From Struthio camelus (lineage: Eukaryota; Chordata; Aves; Struthioniformes; Struthionidae): a DNA stretch of 64,000 nt. Made by a program: the position numbers and the translations under genes. The stretch is from NCBI RefSeq assembly GCF_040807025.1, contig NC_090952.1, forward strand, positions 29,013,068 to 29,077,067. Reading direction: 5' to 3'. Position 1 is the first letter of the stretch. Each line of letters opens with the position of its first letter. The notes below the pieces were generated by a model, which did no database searches, was not told the DNA's origin, and saw only the letters and a program-made list of their open reading frames with translations. Positions 36,447 through 49,262 of the stretch are shown here, piece after piece.

Positions 36447-36628
36447 GGACGGCCCCACTGGATGGCGGCCCTGGATGGCCCCACTGGATGGCCACACCAG
36501 ACGGCATCGCTGGATGGTGGCCCTGGATGGCCCCACTGGATGGCCCCGCTGGACGGTGGTACCAGACGGCCCCACTGGACAGCCACACCAGACGGCACTG
36601 CTGGATGGTGGTGCTGGACAGCCACTTG
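36447..36628. repeat. 13-bp minisatellite, 14 copies
   Basis: Exactly 182 bp made of 14 units of the type GGATGGCCCCACT, with variants GGATGGTGGCCCT, AGACGGCATCGCT and GGACAGCCACACC. The variants are ordered semi-regularly, so partial higher-order repetition is visible. Confidence 0.92.
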
Positions 36629-39600
36629 CTGGGGTGGTGCATGTCCCAGGGGCGGCCGGAAACCATCTCTGCTTTTCAGCTTCTCTACATGCTTTCTTAA
36701 CAGAAAAAGAGAATAAAGGGAATAACGGTAGGTAGGGACAAGAATGTAAGAGGGTGAATTCAAGGAGAAAGTCTGTAATTAAAGTTCAGCTTGTTTTTGC
36801 ATCAGGAAGGACAGGGCCTTCGTGGCGTTCGTCATTATTTCTCATTTTTCGATGTTCCTCCCATGTGAATTATTCGTCTTGGCAGGAATGGGTCTTGCTG
36901 AGCGGAGTAATAAGCCCCTGCTCCTGCTGGGCTGATGTCTGGCAGCCGCGCAAGGCCGTGTGCGTGCGTGCTCCTCGGCAGGGCAATTGTGGCACCGAAC
37001 CTTTTAAATCTCTTCTGTGCCATTTCTGCGTGTTCCTGTCTTCTCTGCAGAGAAGAGTAGAGAAAAGTTAGTTGAGTTTTAGTTGCTAAAAATGAAGACC
37101 TAAATCCACCCCACAGAGCTGGATTTCCAGGGCCCAGTTTCTTTCCTCCCTGTTTGCTCTCTCTTCCCCACAGATGATTTTTTTTTTATTCCGTTCTCCA
37201 ATTTTCCCATTTTATGTTTTCCACAATTTTTCCCCTCTCTGTGTGGTTCTCATATTACTCCTTTATCAGCAGGACAGAAGGGTAATTGTAAGTGAATGAA
37301 AATACTCATTTTAGAGAGGACGTTGAACGCGTTTGCCGGGAGGCAGAAACGCGTTCTCCTCCTCTTCCGGGCGGTCTCGGCGCTCCTTCGCCGGGGCCCT
37401 GCAGACGCTGACCGCGGACGGCAGCTGCAGAGCTCCGGGGCACCGGCCTTCCCGGGGTTTTGCTGGGCTGCCGTGGGGGTGAAGCTCCTCTCCCCCCCGG
37501 CCTGGGGTCGTCCCGCCGCCGGACCCCTCTCGCCCGAGGAGGGGGCCAACCCGGCGCGCCGTCCGCGGGGCCGGGGGCGTTAGCGAGCGGAAACCTCTCG
37601 CCCGAGCCAAGCTGGGAGCAAAACCAAAAACATTAATAACAGGCAAAAGGAGGGTTCCTTCTGCTGGGAGCAGAAGTTCGTTTTTAAGGGAAAACAGTGC
37701 AGCACTAATCATAAAGCCTTGCTCATTAAAAATAAAAACGGGTTTTCCTCAGGGACAGTCTAATGCCAGCAGTTACTACTATCCATCAAAAATACATTAT
37801 TATGCCAGTGAAATCCCTGTATTCCTTCCCTGAATCCTGGTGGTAAACGAGGCTTTTTGGGACTGGCCAGCCTATTTTTGTGCAACAATTAATGTTAACT
37901 GGCGCCAATAGGCTGGATAATAGGCTGATTTTGGATCCAAATGCAGCTGCATTGGGGAAAGGAGCTTTAGAAAATGAATAATGTGTTTTTGCAAACGATT
38001 CAATACCTCTTCAAACTCCCCCTTTCCTCCCCTCTGAGCTGCTTTTAAGAAGTTAATGGATTGCAGACAAATAAATAACCCAATCAAATACAGTAACAAC
38101 AGGCTCGGTTTTCAGCATTTCCTACCCCCTACAGTTAATTTTCAGTAAAGAGAGCAATGAGCAGGCAATACCTGCCAGAATTTGGTGCAGCCGTTTCCGG
38201 AGGCCGTGGCAGGTGGAGACCAGCGCAGCAGAGGGGCCGCCCCGGCGCCGGACCCGCGCGGGCGCCCGAGCAGCGCCCCAGAGACGCGGGCCGGTTCCAG
38301 CCGAGGAAGGGCTCAAAGCCTCCATTTTATGTAAGGAGGTGGGTCAGAGAATGCGTTAGCAATGCTCAAAATCAGGGAGGAAAATGCTGCAATTCCTCCC
38401 AGCTGCACCCTCGGCCGGAGGAAATGCAAAGATGAACTTTTGACAACTTGGCTTTGGAAAAACAGGTAAATCGGCTGCGGCTCGCCTGCTGCGGACGTCG
38501 GTGGCCGTGCAGACGCAGAGGCCAGCCCAGGAGGACGGACACGACGCCCTCGCTCCTGAGGCCAGCCACCGAGGCGGAGGAACGGCCACGGGGGACGCAA
38601 CGAGAGCTCCGCTCTTCGTTGTTTTAACTTTGCCCCACATACATTACTGCATGGAACTTTTCCATACCGTCTGCCTCAGATTAATAATGGTTTTGTTGGA
38701 AAACTCCAGATGAAAGAACAAGTTTTCCCAAGAGCAAGGTTAGTGGAAGGCGTGTTGTTTCACATACGCACGCACAGATGAGTGCATAGCCTCAAGAAGG
38801 CAAATTCCCATGGGAAGCCTTAGTTCTAGCATTTCCTATCTTTCTGCACTTGCTCCTCCAACTCTCCTCTTCTTTACAGCTATGTTTTAGAGTATTTTGG
38901 AACACAGTGATGAGTAAAACCAGCATGACCTCCCTGAACACGCTGCTTTCCGTCCAGGCGCCAGCAGACGCGGGTGCCCCGCTCCCAGCTGTCTCTTCCG
39001 CTGGGGTGCCCATGCACCACGCAGCGGTGTCCCACGCGTCCCCCTTCCCTTCCCCGCACGTGGACGGGAGGCCCCACAGGCATCCCGCTCTCCACAAGGA
39101 GCACAAGAGCCAACAAGATCTGGGTATCGCCTGTAGGCAGGAACAAGACTGCTTTGGTTTCCACATGCTGGGTGCCGAACGAGGAATCGTTTGGTAGCCT
39201 GCAAAGTGATGGTGAAGAAAACCCAGCAGCGGGACCTGCTCTGGCGCAGCTGCCCACGAGGGATGGAGCAGCCTGTTCAGACCCAGCTGCACGCACAACA
39301 TGACCCTGTGAGTGACACCTCAGTATGACTTCCCTTTGCCTCTCCTTCTCTTTGTTCCTCTTTCTAAAACACCTCCTAAAGTCCTCTGATTTTTGTCCAC
39401 AACCCGTATTTTATTTCCTTTTTTTAAAATTTGTGGCTATGCCAGGTTTCTGAGATAATGAACACGCAATCAGTATTCTTACCAAGTGTTATGGTTAGCT
39501 GTGATACTTTTTTCTTGTTGGTAAAATATCTGCCCTAGAAAAAGAGCTGGGGCTAAAATGCAACCGGATACCAGCTCATAAACAGAGCCTTAAAACCTTT

Positions 39601-42600
39601 CTGGTCAGCTCTGATAAAGGCCAACACGAAGGTAGTGTCCCAGGTTCATTCAGAACACTTGACCATGGTAAGGGTACTGCCACAAAAGAGGACAATTTAT
39701 ACCATGGCTGGCAGCATCTTTTTATGGGAGAACTTAGGGCCATCAGGCACCAGGCTGACACATGAGACATCTGTGGATGAAGGAGAGGGTGATCTTCCCT
39801 GCGTCTTGTCTTAATGCTTCCTGAAACTGGTCTGGTTGGTAGCCCCAATAAAGAACCAGTGTCAACATAGGAGGAGAATAAGTACTGAAGGTAGGATCCC
39901 CATGCATTAGCAATACAGACTGCAGGCTTGCACCTAGCAGAGCAGAAGGTGCCATCGGCAAGCAGGGACGTGGTAGGACGTCCCAACAGGAGGCATAATG
40001 AGGTATGCGTAACCCCACAGCGGTTCATATTCTGTGATACAAGGATACCCCAGATCATCTCAACTAACCAACACCTTTTAGTCTTTCATTACCACACATA
40101 CGATACCACTTTTCTTGAACCCAGAACCAGAAGGTCACTGTTTCTAGTTTGGCTGCAGAGGATGACAAGGGAAGCAGATCGCTTACCGCTGCAGACATGG
40201 CTGGCAGTCAACGTCAGTGTGAACAGAGACCAGTCTTATAGGCACTGGCATCTTCATGGCCCTTCAAACCCTCTGTTTCAACCTCAGAAAGCTGTGGAAA
40301 AACAGAAGTGCAAAGGAGCAAACAGACAAAAGGCTAAAGCAGAACTTTTCACCTTTCCAAAAGAGCTTCTGCATCTTTACTTTCTCCAAAAATAGGGAAA
40401 AGAAACATCAGGACTTGAAAACTGTGCGGGGTTTGGGCCTTTCTGTTCCACTTGATGTATCTATTGGAAGAGATATTTTCCAAGTTGATGTTGCCAAGGT
40501 AGCCCTCTAAGGACTGCATTTGGTTAATTGCATCCAAGTTTCATACACTTTTTTCCTGATTTTGAACACAGAAGGAAAATTAAGCTCACAACATTAGCGG
40601 TACTTGATTTCTCTGCTGCCTACAAAGAGAGGGTGGATAAGTATCTTGGAGCAGATTGGCAGCGTGTCCAAAGATCTTTCCACCTAACTGAGCCTGGCTC
40701 TGTGGCAAATCTTCCAGGAGATGAGAAAATACGGGGACACTGAAGCAACAAACATAAGGTAAACATAAGATGAAAGAAAAGAGACAGTCTGAAAAGAAAA
40801 AATAGAGAATAAAAAAAGGGGATGAAAAGAGCAATATTAAAAATCAACAAAAAATGTTGCAGCCCAGGAGCTCCAGCTGGTTCCCTGTGCAACAGGCCCA
40901 GGGAAACCAGGCTCCCTCAAAAGCACCAGTGTTTGCATCGCGTAGCTATTGATGGTACGCACCTGATTGCCACCCTGCCTAAGCATAATTATTTGTAGCT
41001 ATGCATAGACTTGCACCCCAGACAGGCACAACACCACAGGAGTTTCAGGCTACATCTGCAGGAAAATTTGTTTAGATAATCTACTCTGCTAACACACAGG
41101 CTTTCAAACTGCGCTGTGGGCTCAGCTAATCAGATAAATCACAGATGAAGTCAAAGGCAGAACAGCTTTTAGAGATGGTTCAGATTTCAGTCCCAGCAGC
41201 ACCAAAACTCCCTTCAATTTTCTCCTTCTGCAGTTCACAGAGGAGGAAATGTTTTATTTACTGCTCCAAAGGAAAGAAGCTGAAAAGAAGCTGCTGTTCT
41301 CTCTGCTGTTATTATTCCTGCGTGCTATAGTCCCTTCACTGAGGCCAGGCCACTCTGCTCCTTTCCTTTCTCCTCCTGTTAAGATATTAAGCCCAGCCTT
41401 TTATCTGCCCTTTTTATACTATTCTGTAAATGCTCACATGTGCTGTAGGCCGGATTTGTCTTCCTGAGGGCACCTGTGATTTGCCTGTTTAAGAGGCATG
41501 CCCTAGGCTGATGGGTCCTTTGGAAAGCAATGCTCCATGGGGTGGGATGGCTGGTTGAACAGGAGTTTAGGAGGTGGGGATGGGGGTAGGTCACAGCCCA
41601 GTAGCAGTGATTAGCAAAATCATCCCTTAGAAAGGAGGAAAGCTTCTTTTAAAAGCGATTTGAGAACAGCAGTGCCCATCACTGTCCTGAGCAAGTACTT
41701 CTGGTCTGGCCTTCTCAGATGAGACTTAGAGGGTGTAGTTGTAAATATCTCTTTATGTGGCTAGAACATGTGGGCCAGGTAGTTTATACAATGTTTGAGT
41801 TCAGGAGAAAAGGTGAGCACAGAAAGTAGCGGGTCCTTCTTCCCGGGGTTACCAGCCCTGCTGCACCGTGGCTGGCGGGGGCCGCAGACCCCCTGCTGCA
41901 GCCCCCAAGGGTCTCCTCCCGGCAGAAGTGGTGGGTGAGGGGCGCGGGGGTTCGGCCCTTGGGCCCCTCCGCCGAGCCGGGGCGACATGCGGTGCCTCTG
42001 CCCTGGGACGGGGCGCGCGGGAAGGCCCCTTCGGGTGGCTTTCCTTCTTCTCTTCTGTCCCTCCGGTTCTCCAGCTGCGCTGCGAACCACATCAGAAAAG
42101 AGATAAGAGTCTGCACTGAAATTAGGATTGAAACCCCCAAAGGTAACCAGGCACGTAGGGTGCTAAACTTCTTATTTAAAAGGCTTAGCCTAAAGGTACC
42201 ATCCTCCAGCTTCTCAGGAAGGGAAGGCAAGGCCCTTCCGCAAGGGCGTCAATTAGTCATTGAAGCGAAATTGCTTGTGCTGGAGCCTGCTGGAAGGAGG
42301 AAGGCGGTGGTGCTGGGGGAGCGTGAATGCCGGCAGTCAAACAAGTTAAAAGTTCGTATTCAGTTCACTCCCATTTATAGCTGAGATAGCTGAATATATT
42401 GCTAAATATTCATGATCTTTATTAGCTGTGTTAATCACTGCACTTCACCCCGAAGGATGAATATAATATTTCTGCATTGCACGCTGCAAGCTGTAGGGGA
42501 CAACAGAATATTTAGTTCCTTCCACAGAACAGAAGGTGATGTTACACAGTTTAATGCAATGCACTTAAATATAACACAGGCAACCTTACGTTCAAGTCAA

Positions 42601-45600
42601 CCTGCAAGTTTAACAAGGTGAAAAATCTGCAGCCTGCAGAGGAAATCTGAACACAAAGAAGGATAAGTGCCACATTAAGGCATTTACCTGGAGCTGTAGC
42701 TATAGTCACCTCCTTGCGGGGAGCTTTTGGCATTATTCTTGGTCCCTAACCAGAGTCACTGATGCATTTGATTCAAGTATTGAGTAGAAAATGAAGATAA
42801 TCTGTCTGCTAATGTCACATATGAAGATAGATTCAGGAAACACAATGTGCTGTGAAGGGACTCCTAAATGCCATTGTGGTAAAACTTAAACTCGATTCCT
42901 TTCCAGTCTTTAGAAGAGGCTTGGTTTATTAACCTTAATGCAAAAGATCCTAGTAATATATTATAGTTCAGAAGAAAATAAAAACTTTCCAAAAGAGCCC
43001 AGAGTCATCCAGTCCGTTGTGACTTCTAATTATCTTAAGTTTGTGGTAAACCTACCATGAAATTTCTGGGTGATCCAGGAACGCTTTACAATTCTGAATT
43101 CTGCCTTTTTAGGATGTATCATCACCAAAAGGTCAGAGTGTGCAAATTGCTGCCCTATTCACATTGAAGACTCAGGTCCTCATACATCAAACCATTTACT
43201 TCAACCTATTTTAATCATTCTGATTTCGTACCAGTGAGATGGCCATCATGCATGAACTCCTGACTGCGAGCCTTCCTGAATCTAAAGCCTAATTTGAAAA
43301 AAGTTTTGTATAACATCCGAGAGTGGAAATAGGGCCTTTGTTTAAATGAAATTAAAACACCAGCCCAGCGCGGTAGATCCTTGCCCATAGGTTATTAAAC
43401 TATTAAAATCTGGCTGCCAAATGTGGTTCGGAGCAAGGGCTGTAGAGCAGCATGTGCCACTGATGATTATCTATGCAAGGAGGAATATGAGCAGTGAAAG
43501 CTTTTGAATTTCAGTTCTGGAATTGCACTTGGGTTTGTGGGTGTGTAGGAGAGATCAGATTTCACACTTCTGGCAGCACCAACACCTAAAATGTTTTTAT
43601 GAATTCAACAGTACTTGTACTTTTTACTTCCATGTATACAGCTTCAATTCTGGAGGCCATAAAAATATTTATAAACTAGAAGTTCCAGGAAAAATTCCAT
43701 CAGAAGCCCCAGAATCTGGGGCTTGGGCTTAAAACTAAGGTTTAAATCCAAATTTGTCATTTAGGCATACGACTTAAGGACCAAACCCAGCTGGCAGGGC
43801 CCTCTGACGGGGAGTTGGAGCCTGATTTGCAGCGTGAACAAATCCCGGACGGGGAGCCCACAGCTCTGTAAATACATTGAAGGTGAGCAAGATGGGTACC
43901 CAAAAGTGGGTTGAACTCTTTAAATAACAACATGGTGGTTTAGAAAAAAGAAGAAGGCCTGCATGGTCACAGGTAAGCTTAGGCTTGAAGTTGCCGGCAC
44001 GTTACTGGGCGTGATGGACCAAGGCTGCCGAAAAACGAATCTTATTCTATCAGCACGGCTGACTGAGTGCAGAAAGAGCATTTTAGTGGGTGGTCTGTGC
44101 CCAGATGGCAGGTCCCAGCGTTTCCTGACTGCTGCCGCGTTCAGGCTACTCTGGACCGTGGTGGCTGTGGCTGTCGGGGATGGGCCGGGAAGGCGCCGGC
44201 CAGGAGCCTGGTTGTGTCCGCCCGGCTCCTGCGTGCAGGACGGGGATGCCCAAGGGACACCACCGCCCACCGGGGCTTGCGGCTGCCAGCGGTGAATGAG
44301 GGAACACCTAAACCTGTCATGACCCACAAAACTGGGCAGCTTGCAGCCAGGCCAACGCTACTGGTGCAGGCGGTTTCAAAGCATATCAGCACTGACTTGC
44401 ACCACGGACCAAATGCAGCCCTCCTCCCTATGTGTTGAGGCAGGGTTCCTAATCTGGGAGGTTCCCAGGTGAAATTCCTGCCATATTTAAGTGACTAAGA
44501 GACACTTCGACCACTGAAGCATGCTCTGTAGGGCCTGGTTACCTGTCAGATGGATGTAACTGGCTGCAGAGGAGACGCGACTTGTTTAAGCAACTTGGGT
44601 GGAAAAAAATTTTGTACATATAACTTCTTCCAAGGGTGCTTTTCTTTGAATGCCTTTCCACAGCTCTCTGTGACGTGTCTGCAATGGCACCTCCTCACAC
44701 CTCAGCTGTACTGATGTAATTTACTTCTTCTGCGCACTAGGGTACTTATTTTTTTCTTGGCCCTTCTTTAAAAATTTACCTGTGCCCTGTAAGTGCCTTT
44801 GACTTGCTGGGGGAGGACGGTGCTTTATGGTGGTGGATCCGTCCCAAACTCCAGGTTATCTCATCAGCAACTGGATAACAACCAGGAGCTCTTCTCTTTG
44901 CCTTCCCATTAGTTAGTGGATTGTCATTTTGCAGCCCCATATAGGCAAAATTGGCTGTTTTTCTGAACCTAAAGGCAGACTGCATTATCCAAATGGATAA
45001 ATATACAAAAGGGGGTTTCGATGCAATGCTTCCTTTGCCTCACGGCTGTTATCTGAGAGGGAAGTTGTGCTTTGGTTCACGGCTGGCCTTTTCGAAGCCA
45101 ATGGATGGTTATTCTCGGGGACGGCAGCAGGGTGTTGTCTCCCTCGTGCTCTGCCGAAAGAGTTGGCAGAACAGCTCTATTTTAATGAGCTGTGTCATGA
45201 GGAATTTAAAACGTCCATTTATTCCAAAATTCCTCCCTCATTTTAGAATATGTAAGTAGGAAGCAGTAGGTAGGAAACATGCCCTTTTCAATGGTAGCTG
45301 TTCTACTCATGAGCAGAATATCCACAAGGAAGCTCAGTTTTGCTTAAAAATGCTAGAAAGCATCCTGGGAAGAGCAATCCTGTTTTGGCCCCAGAATGTC
45401 AAAGGATGATAGCAGAGAAAGCCACATGTAGCCTCTAGCGCTCAGAGAGATGTGTGCCTTTTTATTCAGCTCATGTCACATACAGATACCTACTTGCCAA
45501 ATTCACAATGATGCCTCCCGAAGGGAGTTTCTCCTCAGTTTACAGGTTCCTTTTAAGCATGAATTTACTGATAACAAACAGTGAACAAAATTCATTGATC

Positions 45601-48385
45601 AAATACAAAACCTGCCCTAATAACGAAGACGTATTTCAGGAAGGCTGGACGGGGGTGGAGTTCTTACTGCACCAGCAGCTTCACACGCCTGGGGTGAGCG
45701 ATAACCTGGAAACACAGTCACGACAGCAGGAAAATGCAGAAAACCGCTCTTTCAGGAAACGTACAGGATCTGCAGTACCCTTTCTCAGGCTGCTCCCATC
45801 AGGAATTTCAGTGCCATTCTAGCTATTTTCCTGATGATTCTGGGACAAAAGATAAAAAAATAAAGGTTCTTATAACGAGGAGACGTTTAGTAAAACTTGC
45901 TTTTCTTGTTCTGTCCGTTTCTTCGCCCAGTAGCATATTCTATTTTGTCCAATCCTCTTCCTCGTCATCAAGGATTAAAAAAGGGAGGAAAAAACGTTGT
46001 TCTGCCATCCGCGCTGTTCTGTCTCGGTGAGTGTTGCAACATCTTGCCTCCAGAGGCACAAAGTTCACTTGGCCTGTAAAAGCAGACAGAAAGCCACAAC
46101 TGTCAGATAGCTCTTTCGAATCCACTCCCTCCCTTTCTGCCCTTTTGCCCAAGGCAGGCTGGATCAGGCAAACAGGATTTGAGAGCGGTGATGGGAGAAA
46201 GAAGTTGCCAAAGATTTAGGCCATTGGTCACTTAATTCCTTTTTGAAATAGCCTGACACAAGATATGGCAGCAAACAACTGTCACGTTTGCCTCGAGAAA
46301 GCGAACAAGGTACATTGCTCTAAAACTTGCCTGCCATTATTTTTATTCTGCGTCATAAATTATCTCCCTAACACAGCCAAAGACTGGTGACCTTGAAATT
46401 GCAGTGATGACCACGCTGAAGTTGGCTACCAGCGTGGATTTGAAATAGCAATGATTTCCGCAGAGCTGACTGAGGAAGATGATGCAGTTCTGGTGGAATG
46501 GCATGAAACTGTCAAAAATAACGTTTTGAGTATCACTATAGCTACTTTCAACTCCAAGCACCAGTGCAACTCCTTGCCAGAGTGGCACTGAGGCTCCATG
46601 GCCTGCTAGGACACAGTTACGGGTTAGATATTTATGTACATAAAGAAAGCATATGGATACACTAGCTAGACATGACACTTGGAGAGGATAAAAGCCTTTA
46701 TGTTCTAGCAGTAGTATTACTTTCAAGGTAATAAACAGGAATTCCATTATGGAGACAGTCCCCATAATTGTACCTTTTAGTGTCAGATAAAGCAATTATT
46801 TTTGTCTCCAGCAGGCAGGATTAGATGTTGCATCAATCTGATTTTATACAGAAATTCTTATGCTCCTATCTGCTAAGGAGATTTTTATGAGGCCTTTCAC
46901 GGAAACTTAAAAAAAAAAAGCCTCTTCAAGTGACAGATGCTTGCAATGTGAAATCCGACACATGGTTTCTGCAGGGTTCAGCTTGTTGATTTTTTTTTCC
47001 TCCTCACCTCTGATTAGTGACAGCTGCTCTTCAGTGACAGTTCATCGCACTGGGTGGTGTCGTCATGAGCTGTAGTGTCGGTAAACAAGGGGTTTTAAGC
47101 CAGCTCTGGCTCATGAGAGAATAAACCTTTATTATGTAGGCCAGATGTGGTAATTTAACCTTGATTACTGGGGAAAGAAGAAAATACCATGGGGAGGCAG
47201 AATCACTTTTGCTCTGATCTGGAGGGGGACTTGCAGTAACTTCTTGAGGAAGGGTTTGCTGTCGCACAGCGCAGTGTGTCAGGAGTAGATGTTTGCAAAC
47301 TTTCTTCATTTGACCCTATTAACTTGCTTCCATCCTGCTCAAGCACATTTTATCTGTCCATTTCTGGTGCGATTAGGAGCACTACTTAGACACTCATCCG
47401 TGCAGCAGCATTAGGCAGTGTGTTCCCACACTCCAGTATCGTACTGTCAACTCTTCTGGTGAACTGCAATGACTTGAGTCATCCTTCAGTGTAGACACCC
47501 TAAACACAGCAATGCCAACACATCTTGGCAGTGGCAGTACCTCTAACATGCCTGCTCCGCACAGGAGGCTAACCGGGCCGGCTGGGTGGTGCTGCTATCC
47601 TAGGAAAGGCAGCACTTGGGAGCGCTTGGAAATCACGCTCCAGGAAGTGACCTTGGAACATCTGCCGGCATGTGGGTAAGGACTGCTGCTGCTGTCCCGC
47701 TGGTGGCGGGGTAGGACAACTTTGTGAAAAGCCTTGACTCTTTCCACTGATAACTGGCTGCTTCGTTACGCTTTAGCTTAATGAACCTGCCCTTATCCTT
47801 TCAGTACTGCTGCTTGGGCTCCATCCAAAATGTGGGGAGATCAGAAGCATTTTTCTCCCTACCACAGTGTAGGAGGCAATAGCTCAAGGGAGCAGCTATA
47901 TTTACTTTTCAGTAGGTGAGAAGGTAGAGCAATCTGCCCCGACTTGAGGAGAGCCTCTTCGTCTCTATCTGTGGCAGAGTCAGCTGTTCATCATTTTCCA
48001 GGAGTTAACTCTGGGTGTGCACTTTGCAGCTGAACTTCCTGTGTGAGGTTTGGGCTTCTTCCCCTCTCTTCTTCTCCGATCTTGTAATGAACAAATCTGG
48101 TAACCTACATTTTGGTGCAAGACGATGGTCTCCAACATAGACCCAGCTGTATTCCTGCTTCTCGTGGCTTGGCCTGGAGCTAGCCAAGAACATTCCCATT
48201 TATTCCTTCAGTGTTCTTTGGAGAGACCTTCTCTACCGTTCTGCACTTGAAGGGCTAACTGCTAATAATTTTATGCTATTTCTTCTTTCTGAGCTAATTT
48301 TCTGACTCACTGTGGTTTTTTTCTGTTTTGTTTTTGTTAATCTAGTTGGCATTTTGCGGTTTCTTTGTTCATTATGTGTTGGGGC

Positions 48386-48550
48386 TATATAAGGGGATTT
48401 GTCTCTGGAATTCAGGTATCCTCTGCCCTGTGTTTCCTGTTATCTCCTTCATCAGTAATTATGCTGAAGGCAGTTAGATACATTTGGCATGAGCTAACGT
48501 TAATAAATCTGGGTTGTTAATCACTCAGACATCTCTGTTGAGTCTTTGCA
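48386..48550 (+). mobile_element. Possible solo LTR fragment (TATA box and polyA signal)
   Basis: TATATAAG at 48386-48393 and AATAAA at 48502-48507, about 110 bp apart, as in the U3/R part of a retroviral LTR. Neither LTR boundary, a primer binding site nor a target-site duplication could be fixed, and no gag/pol/env remnant is next to it. It could equally be chance or a TATA promoter. Confidence 0.25.
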
Positions 48551-49118
48551 TACTGATGTGTATGTGCTCAGACAGTTTCTCTGGAGCAGAGTCCTGGCAA
48601 CTCAGTGGTTTAATAACCTCCCCTTTACCCGTTTGCCCCAGGGTCCTGCCTCTCACGGCTTTGTCAGCCAGCCACATGGTCCAGCCACCCCTTTGCCAAG
48701 GCCACCAGTGCTGCAGCGGGTTGGGGCACAGGGGACAGGTCCTGCCGACAGAGCAGGCAGGGAGAGCAATGCCACGTCAGCCCGTTCCCCCCGCCCCAAG
48801 CGCCCCATCCCACCACGCTCCCGTCTTGCCCACCAGCCTCCCCAGCTCTGACATCATCAGGGACCTGGGTGCGCCAGGGAGCGTGTGGCTCCATCAGCCC
48901 CGCGAGACTCTGGCACGGCCGCAGCTGGCACAGGTCACCTGCACCAATCTGCCAGCCGTGAACTGAGCATGGCCACGAAATGGGACAGCCCTGTGGGAAA
49001 TGGGGAGAAAATGGCCCCAAACAGCAGCAACCTCCATCCCCTTTTTAGATGCCACATGTTTATGGGGGTGCCGTTCCCAGGCAACTGGTCTAGGCCCATT
49101 TTGTTCATCTCCTTATGG

Positions 49119-49262
49119 CTGCATGGGGATGGTGGTCCTGGTTTGAGCTCCCCTTGGTGCTGTTGATCTTCGACACAGGGCCCCTCAGCTGCATGGGAAC
49201 GGCAGTCCTGGTTTGGGCTCCCCCTTGGTGCTATTGATCTTGGACACAAGGTCACCTACCTC
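49119..49262. repeat. About 70-bp direct tandem duplication, two copies
   Basis: Two adjacent copies beginning CTGCATGGG and running through CCTGGTTTGRGCTCCCC, TTGGTGCT and TTGATCTT to GACACA. They differ at scattered positions and by small indels, so this is an old local duplication. Confidence 0.8.

Noticed and set aside
27765-36628. Repeat-spacer structure as a possible CRISPR array
   Set aside because: Units are contiguous tandem repeats without unique spacers, in a vertebrate genome.
39576-40395. Overlapping open frames of 155-160 codons on opposite strands
   Set aside because: No family motif, no splice context and mutually overlapping. This length is expected by chance in 64 kb.
48514-48966. 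150-codon open frame in a GC-rich patch
   Set aside because: Low-information proline/serine composition and an overlapping frame of similar length; no exon signals.
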